From Antrihabitans cavernicola (GTDB lineage Bacteria > Actinomycetota > Actinomycetes > Mycobacteriales > Mycobacteriaceae), in NCBI RefSeq assembly GCF_008297975.1, contig NZ_VLNY01000007.1:62001-126000 (forward strand): 64,000 bases of DNA. Reading direction: 5' to 3'. The notes beneath the pieces are model-generated. The model made no database searches and was not told the origin of the DNA. It saw nothing but the letters and a program-made list of their open reading frames with translations. Of this stretch, positions 35,291 through 44,482 are shown piece by piece. Positions within the stretch are counted from its first letter, which is position 1. Every line of letters begins with the position of its first letter. The translations under genes were made by a program, and so were the position numbers.

Positions 35291-36275
35291 TTGACGCTTC
35301 CTTCGATTGCGGATCGGACGCGAGCGCCGTGACTGTCACAGCGTCGAGATTCAGGTGGCGCGGGGCGGGTAGAGCCGTGCCCGGTAGTGCCGCGGCGGCT
35401 GCGCCGTATGCGACGGCGCGCCGGAGGCAGCCGGGCGGATCTGCTCCCTCCAGATGAGCGAGCAGATATCCGGCAAGCGACGAATCGCCTGCACCGACGG
35501 TGCTGCGTGGAACGATCGGTGGCGGGGTTGCGTACCAGGCGCCGGTGCGCGTCACCAGCACCGCACCCGCGGCACCCAGTGTGGCGAGAACCGCCTCCAC
35601 CCCTTTGTCGATCAAGACGCGGGATGCCGTGGCCGCCAACGTCGGATCTCCCTGTGCGGCCGACTGTTCCAGCAGCTCGGCGTCGAAACCGGTGAGCTGG
35701 GCGAGTTCCTCCGCATTGGGCTTCATCAGGTGCGGAGCCGAATCGTCGAGCCGCAGCGCCAGCGCCCGCAAGGGATCGTCGGAAGTATCGACGGCGACGC
35801 GCACCGAGAGATCGCGCAGCGAGCGGATCAGATCGGCATACCAGTCGTCGGGAACGCCCGGAGGTAGCGACCCGGCGAGCACCACCCACGCGGCACCCGC
35901 ACCCAATTGATGCAGATGCTGCGCCAGTCGGGCACGAACATCGTGCGGCAACGGCGTGCCCGCCTGGTTGATCTTGGTGGTGGTGCCGTCGGGTTCGGTG
36001 ATGGTGAGGTTGATCCTGGCCGTGCCGGGCGACGGAACGGTGCGATGCCCGATGCCGATCTCGCGCAACGCTTTCAGGAGCGGATCGTCCTCGTTGCCGG
36101 GCAGCAACGCGATGGTGGACGCACCGGCGTTGGCAACGACTCGTGCGACGTTGACACCCTTGCCGCCCGGATCCGACGTCGCTGCCTGCGTTCGATGCAC
36201 TGCGCCGCGCTCGAGCGGTTCGGCGAGCGCCACCGTGCGATCGATACTCGGGTTCGCCGTGAGTGTGATGATCAT
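35283..36275 (-). CDS. fruK: 1-Phosphofructokinase
   Basis: PfkB-family kinase of 330 residues that converts fructose 1-phosphate to fructose 1,6-bisphosphate. PfkB signatures: N-terminal TANPSIDRTV, DPGGKGVNVARV, and the catalytic GAGDSSLAGYL with the base Asp. Overlaps fruR upstream by four bases (ATGA) and fruA downstream, so all are co-translated. Confidence 0.95.
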   Translation of the reverse strand: MIITLTANPSIDRTVALAEPLERGAVHRTQAATSDPGGKGVNVARVVANAGASTIALLPGNEDDPLLKALREIGIGHRTVPSPGTARINLTITEPDGTTTKINQAGTPLPHDVRARLAQHLHQLGAGAAWVVLAGSLPPGVPDDWYADLIRSLRDLSVRVAVDTSDDPLRALALRLDDSAPHLMKPNAEELAQLTGFDAELLEQSAAQGDPTLAATASRVLIDKGVEAVLATLGAAGAVLVTRTGAWYATPPPIVPRSTVGAGDSSLAGYLLAHLEGADPPGCLRRAVAYGAAAAALPGTALPAPRHLNLDAVTVTALASDPQSKEASNV

Positions 36276-37039
36276 GCGACGACAACCTCCACTCCATGCT
36301 CGTTCAGTTCGTCGCGTTGCGCGTCGTGGATGTCGGAATCCGTAATCAGCACATCGATCCGGTCGATCGTGCCGAAGCTGATCATGTGCTCTCGCCCGAC
36401 CTTCGACGAATCCGCAACGACCACAACGTGTTGCGCGCAGTCGAGCATCGCTCGCTTCACCGCCGCCTCTTCGCTGTCGGGGGTGGACAGGCCGTGTCCG
36501 ACACTCAGCGCGTTGGTTCCGATGAATGCGACGTCGACGCGCAGCACGCTGAGCATGCGCAGGGTCTCGTCGCCGACCGCCGCTTGGGTCAAGCCGCGCA
36601 CCCGGCCGCCGAGCAGATGCAGGCGGGCACCGCCGAAGGTGGAGACCCGTGCCGCGATCGGAACCGAATTGGTGACGACGGTGAGTTCGAGATCGGTGGG
36701 CAGCAGCGCTGCGATCCGCCCGGTCGTCGTCCCGGCGTCGAAGATGATGCTGCCGCCGGAGCCGGGCAGATGGTCGAGCGCAGCCTTGGCGATCCGGTCC
36801 TTTTCGCCGGTCCGAGTCGACTCGCGTTCGCCGGTGCCTGGTTCGATTGCCGTCAGCGCCGTTGCCGGGACTGCACCGCCGTGCACTCGGCGAACCAAGC
36901 CCATCCGTTCCAGTACGGCGAGGTCACGACGGACCGTCTCGGTGGTGACGTTGTAGAGATCCGAAAGGTCGGCAACCGACATTCGCCCACGCTGGTCGAT
37001 CAGCGTGGCTATCGCTTGGTGGCGCTCTTCTGCGTACAC
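36272..37039 (-). CDS. fruR: DeoR-family repressor of the fructose PTS
   Basis: Regulator of 255 residues. DeoR helix-turn-helix at the N-terminus (RMSVADLSDLYNVTTETVRRDL, residues about 18-40, with RRVHGGAVPA after it) and a sugar-phosphate-binding C-terminal domain (IIFDAGTTTG, VVTNSVPIA). Expected inducer is fructose 1-phosphate. First gene of fruR-fruK-fruA-ptsH and divergent from ptsI; phased repeats between them may be its operator. Confidence 0.9.
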   Translation of the reverse strand: MYAEERHQAIATLIDQRGRMSVADLSDLYNVTTETVRRDLAVLERMGLVRRVHGGAVPATALTAIEPGTGERESTRTGEKDRIAKAALDHLPGSGGSIIFDAGTTTGRIAALLPTDLELTVVTNSVPIAARVSTFGGARLHLLGGRVRGLTQAAVGDETLRMLSVLRVDVAFIGTNALSVGHGLSTPDSEEAAVKRAMLDCAQHVVVVADSSKVGREHMISFGTIDRIDVLITDSDIHDAQRDELNEHGVEVVVA

Positions 37040-37056
37040 AGCCTGCTCCTCGTCAC

Positions 37057-37093
37057 AATGTTGATTAATGTTGTTTTACGCCCGATTGTGTTG
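37057..37093. promoter_or_regulatory. Candidate FruR operator (10-bp phased repeats)
   Basis: AATGTTGATT (37057-37066) and AATGTTGTTT (37067-37076) are direct tandem repeats; a third TGTTG core lies at 37089-37093, 20 bases from the second. All cores fall on one helical face. The site is 18 bases from the fruR start and is AT-rich against its surroundings. A further dyad GAGTA-A-TACTC sits nearer ptsI. Confidence 0.5.
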
Positions 37094-37154
37094 CTTTGTC
37101 AACGGTTGTGAGTAATACTCGTCACATCGGACAGCGCATTGGCAGGGAGATCAC

Positions 37155-38843
37155 ATGACTCGCTCGATTCACGAAACAGCAGTGGCAGCAGTGCTACGCG
37201 GTACCCCCGTTGTGCCGGGTGTCGGCTACGCCAAGTCGATCCGCCCAGGTCCACGGCCTACGATCGCGACGGATGCCGCGGTGATTCCGGAATCCGAGCG
37301 CGAGAGCCAGCTCGCGTCGTTCCAGCGCGCGGCGGCAACCGTCGCCGACAGGCTCGGTGACCGAGCCGCTTGCGCATCGGGTGCCGCATCGGAGGTGCTG
37401 GCCGCGAACGCCGCGATGGCACGCGATCGCGGCTGGCTCGCCGCCGCGTCGAAACTGATCGCGTCCGGTTCCTCCGCCAATGCTGCGACAGCAGGAGCGA
37501 CCGACAAGTTCGCCACCATGTTCACCAAGCTCGGTGGGCTGATGGCCGAGCGGGTGACCGACCTCCGCGACGTGCGCGATCGCGTGATCGCCGAACTGGT
37601 CGGCGCGCCCGAGCCCGGCGTTCCGACCCCTGCGGTCCCGTCGATCCTTCTTGCCGACGACCTCGCCCCCGCCGACACGGCAGGCCTCGACCCGTCGCTG
37701 ATCCTCGGGCTCGCCACCTCGCTCGGTGGACCGACCAGCCATACCGCGATCATCGCGCGGCAGTTGGGAATCCCGTGCGTGGTCGCGGTCGCCGGCCTCG
37801 ACGACGTCCCGGCCGACGTCGACATCTTGATCGACGGCTCCACCGGTGACATCACCGTTGCACCCGATCCAGCACAGGCCGAGGCCGCCGTCGACGCGCA
37901 TCGTGCCGACGCAGCGAAAGTCGCGCGTTGGGCAGGGCCAGGTGCAACCAGCGACGGTCACCGGATCGACGTGCTTGCCAACGTGCAGGACGGCGCGAGC
38001 GCGCAATCGGCGGCGAGTAATACTGCGGCCGAAGGGGTCGGCCTGTTCCGGACCGAACTGTGTTTCCTCGATCGCGACACCGAACCCACAGTCTCCGAGC
38101 AGACGCATATCTACAGCGAAGTTCTCGATGCCTTCGCAGGCCGCAAGGTGGTGATCCGAACGCTCGACGCCGGCTCGGACAAGCCGCTGCGTTTCGCGAA
38201 TCATCCCGACGAGGCGAATCCCGCGCTGGGTGTGCGCGGTATCCGAATTGCCGCGCACGACAGCGGAATTCTCGATCGGCAACTCGATGCGATCGCCGCG
38301 GCGGCCGTTACCTCGCAGGCTCAGCCGTGGGTGATGGCGCCGATGATCGCCACGGCCGCAGAGGCGGAGTCGTTCGCGGGCAAGGTGCGTGAGCGCGGGT
38401 TGACACCCGGCGTGATGATCGAGGTGCCCGCAGCCGCTCTGCTCGCGGAGCAGATCCTCACCCACGTCGAATTTCTGTCGATCGGCACCAATGATCTTGC
38501 GCAGTACACGATGGCCGCAGATCGACAGTCGGCAGATCTGGCCGCGCTCACCGATCCGTGGCAGCCCGCGGTATTGCATCTGGTGGCGCGCACGGCAGCC
38601 GCGGGCACGGCTGTGACCAAGCCTGTCGGCGTGTGCGGCGAAGCCGCCGCGGACCCGCTGTTGGCTTGTGTGTTAGCGGGATTGGGGATCACGTCGCTCT
38701 CGTGCGCGGCCGCCGCGGTGTCGTCGGTCGGCGCGAAGCTGGCGTCAGTATCCCTCGACGACTGTCGACGTGCGGCTGCGGCGGCACTCGCAACCGCAGA
38801 CCCCGCTGCCGCCCGCGCGGCAGCAGCAGCGATATTGCGCTGA
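37155..38843 (+). CDS. ptsI: PTS Enzyme I (PEP-protein phosphotransferase)
   Basis: Transfers phosphate from PEP to HPr. The protein has 562 residues. Active His in GGPTSHTAIIARQLGIPC; PEP-binding signature VGLFRTELCFLDRD, IRTLDAGSDKP and the catalytic Cys in PVGVCGEAA. ATG at 37155 follows GGGAGA. Divergent from fruR, so EI, HPr and the fructose EII are all encoded within 6 kb. Confidence 0.95.
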   Translation: MTRSIHETAVAAVLRGTPVVPGVGYAKSIRPGPRPTIATDAAVIPESERESQLASFQRAAATVADRLGDRAACASGAASEVLAANAAMARDRGWLAAASKLIASGSSANAATAGATDKFATMFTKLGGLMAERVTDLRDVRDRVIAELVGAPEPGVPTPAVPSILLADDLAPADTAGLDPSLILGLATSLGGPTSHTAIIARQLGIPCVVAVAGLDDVPADVDILIDGSTGDITVAPDPAQAEAAVDAHRADAAKVARWAGPGATSDGHRIDVLANVQDGASAQSAASNTAAEGVGLFRTELCFLDRDTEPTVSEQTHIYSEVLDAFAGRKVVIRTLDAGSDKPLRFANHPDEANPALGVRGIRIAAHDSGILDRQLDAIAAAAVTSQAQPWVMAPMIATAAEAESFAGKVRERGLTPGVMIEVPAAALLAEQILTHVEFLSIGTNDLAQYTMAADRQSADLAALTDPWQPAVLHLVARTAAAGTAVTKPVGVCGEAAADPLLACVLAGLGITSLSCAAAAVSSVGAKLASVSLDDCRRAAAAALATADPAAARAAAAAILR

Positions 38844-38846
38844 CGC

Positions 38847-39788
38847 CTACTTGTAGTACGGCGACATCTTCAGCATCGTCCGTTCCGCGAAAGGCCGTGC
38901 CAGCGGCACCAGGTGACGTTTCCAGCCCAGGGACGCGGCGATGTCGTCGGTGATCTTGTCGAAGTCGTAGCGCTGGTACTTCAGTAGCTTCTGACTTTCG
39001 GTCGTGTCGACCCAATCGGTGGCGTACGGCTTGTCCGCGAAGGCACTCTCGGGCAGCGGCCGCATTCCCATCGCACCCATGATGCGCGTCAGAAAATCCT
39101 TGTACGTGACCTGGCAGCCCGCCCCGCCGCCGATGAACATCGTTGCGCCCCAGACCTCGTCGGTCTCCAGCGCATTTGCCATCGCAAGGCCCAGATCCTT
39201 CGGATGAATCACCTCGATGCGATTGCGCAACCCGATCTCGTACATGATCGGTTCGGCCTTGCGCGGCCCGATGATCGGCACGTCGACGAACCGCGGGATG
39301 AACCACGTCAACCCCGACGCTCGCACGAGCGCCTCGCCCTCGATCTTGTGTTGGCTGTATTCGTCGATGGCGTCGAAGGGATCGTCGATTCGCCGGGGCG
39401 GCTGCTTGTCCACTGTGTTGCCGTGCACGTCGAAGGTGGACGAGAACACCAACTTCGGCGGTGTCGGCTGAGCCAGACACGCCGCAATGATGTTCTCGGT
39501 GCCGCCGACATTGATCTCTCGCGCCTTGTCGGGTGCGGCTTCGCTGCCCGGCGGGATCATCGCGGCCAAGTGCATGACGATATCGACACCGTCGACGGCC
39601 CCCTGCACCGTCGACGGGTCGCGGACATCGCCCCACACGACATGCGTCCTACCGTCGAAACGCTGCGCCTTGCGCCGCTCCCGCTCGGTTCCGAGTGCCA
39701 GGCTCCGCACCTCGTGGCCGCGATCGAGCAACGCCTCGAGCACGTAGGGCCCGATATTTCCGAAGGCACCGGTCAACAGTATTTTCAT
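38847..39788 (-). CDS. NAD(P)-dependent epimerase/dehydratase (extended SDR)
   Basis: Protein of 313 residues with Rossmann motif LLTGAFGNIGPYV, HLAAMIPPG, and the catalytic YSQHK in IDEYSQHKIEGEAL. The substrate is unknown; sequence is typical of the large UDP-sugar/hydroxysteroid SDR branch. It overlaps the DapB-like gene by four bases and ends an operon of three dehydrogenases read toward the left, divergent from a TetR gene. Confidence 0.85.
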   Translation of the reverse strand: MKILLTGAFGNIGPYVLEALLDRGHEVRSLALGTERERRKAQRFDGRTHVVWGDVRDPSTVQGAVDGVDIVMHLAAMIPPGSEAAPDKAREINVGGTENIIAACLAQPTPPKLVFSSTFDVHGNTVDKQPPRRIDDPFDAIDEYSQHKIEGEALVRASGLTWFIPRFVDVPIIGPRKAEPIMYEIGLRNRIEVIHPKDLGLAMANALETDEVWGATMFIGGGAGCQVTYKDFLTRIMGAMGMRPLPESAFADKPYATDWVDTTESQKLLKYQRYDFDKITDDIAASLGWKRHLVPLARPFAERTMLKMSPYYK

Positions 39789-40861
39789 CGAGCCACCGAT
39801 CTGATAGTTCCACTTCCCGGAATCAGCGGAAGATCCAGTGCAGTAACCAATTTCGCATCGACATCATCGAGATACGGGATGGCGTTGATGGCACGCATTC
39901 CTGTCGCAAGACAGCCGCCAGCGATCGGATCGTCGTCGCCCTCGTTACGGAACGCAGTCTCCTGGACGATGTTCGGGCTGCCTTTGATCTCGACCCGATA
40001 GACGTCGTTGTCCATCGACGACGCCCGCGGCCAGTCCGGCGCAGCTGCATTGGTGATCCGATTGACGTGCTCGATCACGATCTTCGCCTCGCCACCCACC
40101 CAGCCACGGATCTCGAAACGAACCGCCGCGCAGTGCCCCGGCTGGATCACGCCGTGCGGGAATTCGATCGGCTCCGTCGCCGCCCACTTCTCGTACGACG
40201 TGTCGATCCGGTCCAGTTCCACACCGACCGCGTCGGCGATCATCGGGATGGTGTGGCCCCACGCGAAGACCAAGATTTCCGGATACTCCAGCACGGCCTT
40301 CTGCTCGACCGGTGCGCCGATACCCATCGTCGAGCTGTAGTCGCCCGCGTAGTTCGCGTAGTCCAGCAGTTCCTGAATGCGAACGCTGTCGACCCGCCCG
40401 CACACGCCCATCAGCGTCATCGGAAACAGATCGTTGGCGAAACCCGGGTCGATACCCGTTGTGAAGCAGGCTTTCCCGCTGTCGGCGCAGGCTTTCTCCA
40501 GCTCGGTCAGCAGCCCGGGTGGGCACGGCTTCGGATACACCAGCGGCGTCATCGACGTGGATACCACGTGCTTGCCGGAGCGCAAAGCTGCAGACATGTT
40601 CTCGATGTTCTGCACCGCGAATTCCGCTGTCGGCCCGAAGTAGGCGACGGCATCCGCGTCCAGCGCCAGGGCGGCCGCTACATCCGTCGTCGCCGCGATT
40701 CCGGCCGACTTTCCGCCGATCAGTTCGCCGACATCGACGCCGTCCTTGGCGGAGTCGTGCACGATCACGCCGGCGAGCTCGAACTGCGGATGATCGAGCA
40801 GCTCTCGGATCACCAGTTTGCCGACAACGCCAGTGCCCCAGACGATTACCTTTTGTGCCAT
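39785..40861 (-). CDS. DapB-like NAD(P)-binding dehydrogenase
   Basis: Protein of 358 residues. The N-terminal fold VIVWGTGVVGKLVIREL and the following HPQFELAGVIVHDSAKDG place it among dihydrodipicolinate-reductase-like and 2,4-diaminopentanoate-dehydrogenase-like proteins. The C-terminal domain includes TTGIDPGFANDLFPM. It is not the lysine-pathway DapB, which is shorter (about 245-270 residues) with a different C-terminus. Member of the three-gene SDR operon; reaction unknown. Confidence 0.78.
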   Translation of the reverse strand: MAQKVIVWGTGVVGKLVIRELLDHPQFELAGVIVHDSAKDGVDVGELIGGKSAGIAATTDVAAALALDADAVAYFGPTAEFAVQNIENMSAALRSGKHVVSTSMTPLVYPKPCPPGLLTELEKACADSGKACFTTGIDPGFANDLFPMTLMGVCGRVDSVRIQELLDYANYAGDYSSTMGIGAPVEQKAVLEYPEILVFAWGHTIPMIADAVGVELDRIDTSYEKWAATEPIEFPHGVIQPGHCAAVRFEIRGWVGGEAKIVIEHVNRITNAAAPDWPRASSMDNDVYRVEIKGSPNIVQETAFRNEGDDDPIAGGCLATGMRAINAIPYLDDVDAKLVTALDLPLIPGSGTIRSVAR

Positions 40862-40871
40862 GACAATCCCT

Positions 40872-41654
40872 TCAGCGGAAGTATTCGCCGCCGTTGACGA
40901 ACAGTGTTTGGCCGGTCAACATTCGCGCATAGTCGGACGCGAAGAAGATGGCGGAGTTCGCGACGTCGCCGTCCTCCGGGATCTCACCCAGCGGCATGTT
41001 CTTGGAGATGCTGCGCTTGACGTCGTCCTCGGATACGTTGCGCTGCTTGGCCATCATGCCGACGTAGAGCTCGACGTTGGGTCCCCACATCCACGTGGGA
41101 ATCACCATGTTGAAGCGAATCTTCTTGGGGCCCAACTCGCGAGCGAGGGAGAACATCGCAGCCTGCAACGCGCCCTTCGACGTCGCATAGGCCGACTGCG
41201 GAATCTGTGGGTGATACGACGCCTGCGTGCCGATGAACACGACCGATCCGCCGTTGCGTTCCAGCTGGGGAAGCGCAGCTTGGGTGAGCTGCAGTGTGCC
41301 GATCACGTTGGCGTCCAACATTGCTCGCCAGGCATTCAGATCCGCTCCGGCCAGCCCGCCGAACACGTCTTCCTTGGCTGCGACGTTGATCAGGCCGTCG
41401 ACGCTGCCGAACTTGTCCGCCGCGGTCGCAACCAACGTCTCGCACGCAGCGGCGTCGAGGATGTCGGTGACCACGTAGGCGACTCGTGCGCCGGTCGGAT
41501 CGATCTCGTTCGCGACCGCTCGCAGGTTCTCCTCGGTGCGGGCACCGAGTACGACGTTGGCTCCGTCCCGGTAGGCAGCCAGCGCGATCTCGCGACCGAG
41601 CCCGGTACCGACACCCGAGACTATGACCGTCTTGCTGTCGAGCAACTGCCCCAT
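40872..41654 (-). CDS. Short-chain dehydrogenase/reductase
   Basis: Classical SDR of 260 residues: TGxxxGxG-type motif VSGVGTGLGREIA, DGLINVA near residue 90, catalytic Ser in IGTQAS and YATSK. The start ATG at 41654 is preceded by CAGGAGT; the longer frame runs into the TetR promoter. First gene of the operon SDR - DapB-like - epimerase. Substrate unknown. Confidence 0.87.
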   Translation of the reverse strand: MGQLLDSKTVIVSGVGTGLGREIALAAYRDGANVVLGARTEENLRAVANEIDPTGARVAYVVTDILDAAACETLVATAADKFGSVDGLINVAAKEDVFGGLAGADLNAWRAMLDANVIGTLQLTQAALPQLERNGGSVVFIGTQASYHPQIPQSAYATSKGALQAAMFSLARELGPKKIRFNMVIPTWMWGPNVELYVGMMAKQRNVSEDDVKRSISKNMPLGEIPEDGDVANSAIFFASDYARMLTGQTLFVNGGEYFR

Positions 41655-41697
41655 GTGCTGGACTCCTGAAAAATCGTCGACGTGATCCACGCCATAA

Positions 41698-41714
41698 CGT
41701 AACGGGGCGTTACG
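41698..41714. promoter_or_regulatory. Perfect TetR-type operator
   Basis: CGTAACG-ggg-CGTTACG, seven-base arms without mismatch, centred in the 69-bp gap between the divergent SDR and TetR genes and ending nine bases before the TetR ATG. It is the expected position for autorepression and control of the SDR operon. Confidence 0.75.
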
Positions 41715-41723
41715 ATAATTGCA

Positions 41724-42317
41724 ATGTACCCGAACGACACGACGGACCAGGCAGGCGATCGCCGGCGAGGTCGCCCACGCGACCCCGCGATCGACGACGC
41801 CGCGCTGACCGCTACGCGCGACCTACTCGCCGAAATCGGCTGGGATGCAACGACGATGGTTGCGATCGCGGAACGCGCAGACGTGGGCAAACCCGCGTTG
41901 TATCGACGCTGGCCTTCCAAGACGCATCTGGTCTTCGAGGCGCTCTTCGGCTGGGTCGGCGAGCAACCACCCATCGCGGCGGCCGCCGACCCGGACGATT
42001 GGGCTCGCCAATCGTTCGCATACACCCTCGGACTGTTCGCTCGACCGGAAGTGCGCGCGGCGGTTCCCGGGCTGATCGGGGCGCTGCGCGATCACCCCGA
42101 CCTGCAGGCATCGCTCTGGCGTGAGTTCGGGGCGCCCGGTGTGGCCATGCTCGCCGAGTCGCTGCGTCACGACGGCGTCGAACCCACCGCCGCCGATCGC
42201 GATGCCCAGGCAACCATGGTGTTGATCATGGGATCGAGCATGTTGGTGGGCCTGCTCGGCGACGATGCGTCGATCATCGCCGAGCGGCTACCGGACCTGA
42301 TCCGCATTCCCCGCTGA
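41724..42317 (+). CDS. TetR-family regulator of the SDR operon
   Basis: Regulator of 197 residues. The N-terminal DNA-binding helices (TATRDLLAEIGWDATTMVAIA, then VGKPALYRRWPSKTHLV) are canonical; the C-terminal ligand domain is of the TetR_C_16-like type by appearance. Divergent from the three-dehydrogenase operon with a perfect palindrome between. Its stop abuts the stop of the convergent ptrB gene. Confidence 0.9.
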   Translation: MYPNDTTDQAGDRRRGRPRDPAIDDAALTATRDLLAEIGWDATTMVAIAERADVGKPALYRRWPSKTHLVFEALFGWVGEQPPIAAAADPDDWARQSFAYTLGLFARPEVRAAVPGLIGALRDHPDLQASLWREFGAPGVAMLAESLRHDGVEPTAADRDAQATMVLIMGSSMLVGLLGDDASIIAERLPDLIRIPR

Positions 42318-44450
42318 TTACTCTTGCTCGGCGCCTGAGGTCACCAACAGCCACGAGTACTCGAACGCCGCTTCCTTCCACTTCTCGTATCGCCCACTGA
42401 CGCCGCCGTGCCCTGCGCTCATCTCGGTCTTGAGCAACAGCGGCGCGTCGCCGGTCTTGGTGGCGCGCAGCCGCGCGACCCACTTGGCGGGCTCCACGTA
42501 CAGCACGCGGGTGTCGTTGAGGCTGGTGATCGCCAGGATCGCCGGGTAGTCCTTGGCCGCGACGTTCTCGTACGGCGAGTACGACTTCATGTACTCGTAG
42601 ACGTCCTTGTCCGCCAGCGGATTTCCCCACTCGTCCCATTCGATGACCGTCAACGGCAACGACGGATCCAAGATCGACGTGAGCGGATCGACGAACGGGA
42701 CGTTCGCCATGATTCCCGCGAACAATTCCGGTGCCAGGTTCGCCACCGCGCCCATCAGCAACCCGCCCGCGCTGCCGCCATCGGCCACCAGCCGCTCCGG
42801 CGTCGTCGCACCGGAATCGACCAGATGCTGTGCGCAGGAGACGAAGTCGGTGAAGGTGTTCTTCTTGGTGAGGGTCTTGCCGTTCTCGTACCAGAGCCTG
42901 CCCATCTCGCCGCCGCCACGGACGTGCGCGACCGCGAACACCATCCCGCGATCGAGCAGCGAGAGCCTCGCCACCGAGAACGCCGGATCCATGCTCGCCT
43001 CGTACGACCCGTACCCGTAGAGCAGGGTCGGAGCGGGCCGCTCCACACCTTTGCGCACGACCACCGAGATCGGAATCCGGGTGCCGTCGGCCGCGACTGC
43101 CCAATCACGATGCTGCTCATAGTTGTTCGCATCGAAGTCGCCGAGCACGGGCTGCTGCTTACGCAGTACCGTCGCACCGGTCGCCAAGTCGTAGTCGAGC
43201 ACCTTGGCGGGCGTGATGAACGACGTGAGACCCAGTCGCAACGTCGGCTGCGACCATTCCGGGTTGCTGGACAGGCCGACGGAAAACAGTTCCAGATCGA
43301 AGTCCAGCTCCGTGTGCTCGCCGTAGCGTCCGTCGACGATCGGCCAGATCGCCAAGCGCGTCAACGCTTCTCGCCGGTAACTGAGTACAAGGTGGTTCTC
43401 GAATGCGTCGACTTCTTCGAGCCGCACGTCGTCACGGTGCGGGATCAACAGCGTCATGTTCGACGGATCGTCCACCGGCGCATCGGCAAGCACGAAGTTC
43501 TCTGCCTTCACGCCGTCGACCACGTCGTTGTGCATGATCAGAAACCGGTCTTCGCCACCGACGACGGCGTGCTCCACGTTGTACTCCACGCCTTCTCGGC
43601 GCGGCAGGATCACTCTGAATTCGCCTTCGGGATCTGCGGATTCGAGCATCCACCCCTCGGACGTGATCTTCGATCCGACCCAGATCAGCAGGTACTTCTC
43701 GCTGCGAGTCGACCCGATTCCCACCCAGTAGCGCTCGTCGGGCTCGTAGAAGACCTTGACGTCGTCGCCCTTGGACGTACCCAGCTTGTGCCGCCATACC
43801 GTGTCGGGGCGCCAGGCATCGTCGACCGTCTGATAGAAGAGGTGCGTGTGATCGACCGCCCAGGTAGCCCCCGGAGCGGTCTCGGGGATCTCGTCGGCGA
43901 GCAGTTCACCGGTGCCGAGATCCTTGAACCGCAACGTGTATCGCTCGTCGCCTACGGTGTCGACCGAGTAGGCCAGCAAGCTGCCGTCGTGACTGACGGA
44001 GAACGCGCCGAGCGAGAAGAAGTCGTGGCCTTCGGCCAACTCGTTGCTGTCGAGGAGCACCTGCTCGCCGACGATGTCGACACCGACGGCCAGTTCCGGC
44101 GGCGTCCAGTCGTCGGGATCGGTGACCGGGCAGCGGCAGCTGACGCCGTACTGCTTGCCTTCGAAACTGCGTGAGTAGTACCAGAATTCGCCGATTCGGA
44201 TCGGAACGGAGAGATCGGTCTCCTGCGTCCGCGACTTGATCTCGTCGAAGATCTTCTCCCGCAGCGGTTGCAGGTTGGCGGTCTGTGCATCCGTGTAGGC
44301 GTTCTCTGCCTCGAGGTAGGCGATCACCTCGGGGTCGTCTTTGTCGCGTAACCATTCGTACTCGTCGACGAACGTGTCGCCGTGATGCGAGCGCTGGTGT
44401 GGAACCTTTTTTGCGATCGGCGGAGTCGAGACAGCGGGGTCGACAGACAT
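42318..44450 (-). CDS. ptrB: S9A prolyl oligopeptidase / protease II
   Basis: Serine oligopeptidase of 710 residues. An N-terminal seven-bladed propeller gates a C-terminal alpha/beta-hydrolase domain. The nucleophile Ser is in DGGSAGGLL, the Asp in SLNDTRVLY, the His in SAGHGGVSGR. It probably cleaves short peptides after basic residues in the cytosol. ATG at 44450 lies 32 bases from the purC stop; the longer open frame to 45071 is antisense-free but overlaps purC in another frame. Mycobacteria also place ptrB by purC. Confidence 0.94.
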   Translation of the reverse strand: MSVDPAVSTPPIAKKVPHQRSHHGDTFVDEYEWLRDKDDPEVIAYLEAENAYTDAQTANLQPLREKIFDEIKSRTQETDLSVPIRIGEFWYYSRSFEGKQYGVSCRCPVTDPDDWTPPELAVGVDIVGEQVLLDSNELAEGHDFFSLGAFSVSHDGSLLAYSVDTVGDERYTLRFKDLGTGELLADEIPETAPGATWAVDHTHLFYQTVDDAWRPDTVWRHKLGTSKGDDVKVFYEPDERYWVGIGSTRSEKYLLIWVGSKITSEGWMLESADPEGEFRVILPRREGVEYNVEHAVVGGEDRFLIMHNDVVDGVKAENFVLADAPVDDPSNMTLLIPHRDDVRLEEVDAFENHLVLSYRREALTRLAIWPIVDGRYGEHTELDFDLELFSVGLSSNPEWSQPTLRLGLTSFITPAKVLDYDLATGATVLRKQQPVLGDFDANNYEQHRDWAVAADGTRIPISVVVRKGVERPAPTLLYGYGSYEASMDPAFSVARLSLLDRGMVFAVAHVRGGGEMGRLWYENGKTLTKKNTFTDFVSCAQHLVDSGATTPERLVADGGSAGGLLMGAVANLAPELFAGIMANVPFVDPLTSILDPSLPLTVIEWDEWGNPLADKDVYEYMKSYSPYENVAAKDYPAILAITSLNDTRVLYVEPAKWVARLRATKTGDAPLLLKTEMSAGHGGVSGRYEKWKEAAFEYSWLLVTSGAEQE

Positions 44451-44482
44451 GGCGTCCACCGTAGCCGAACGGTTACCGGGGT

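Noticed and set aside
42408-44174. Plus-strand frame of 588 codons
   Set aside because: Antisense to the clearly conserved ptrB gene.
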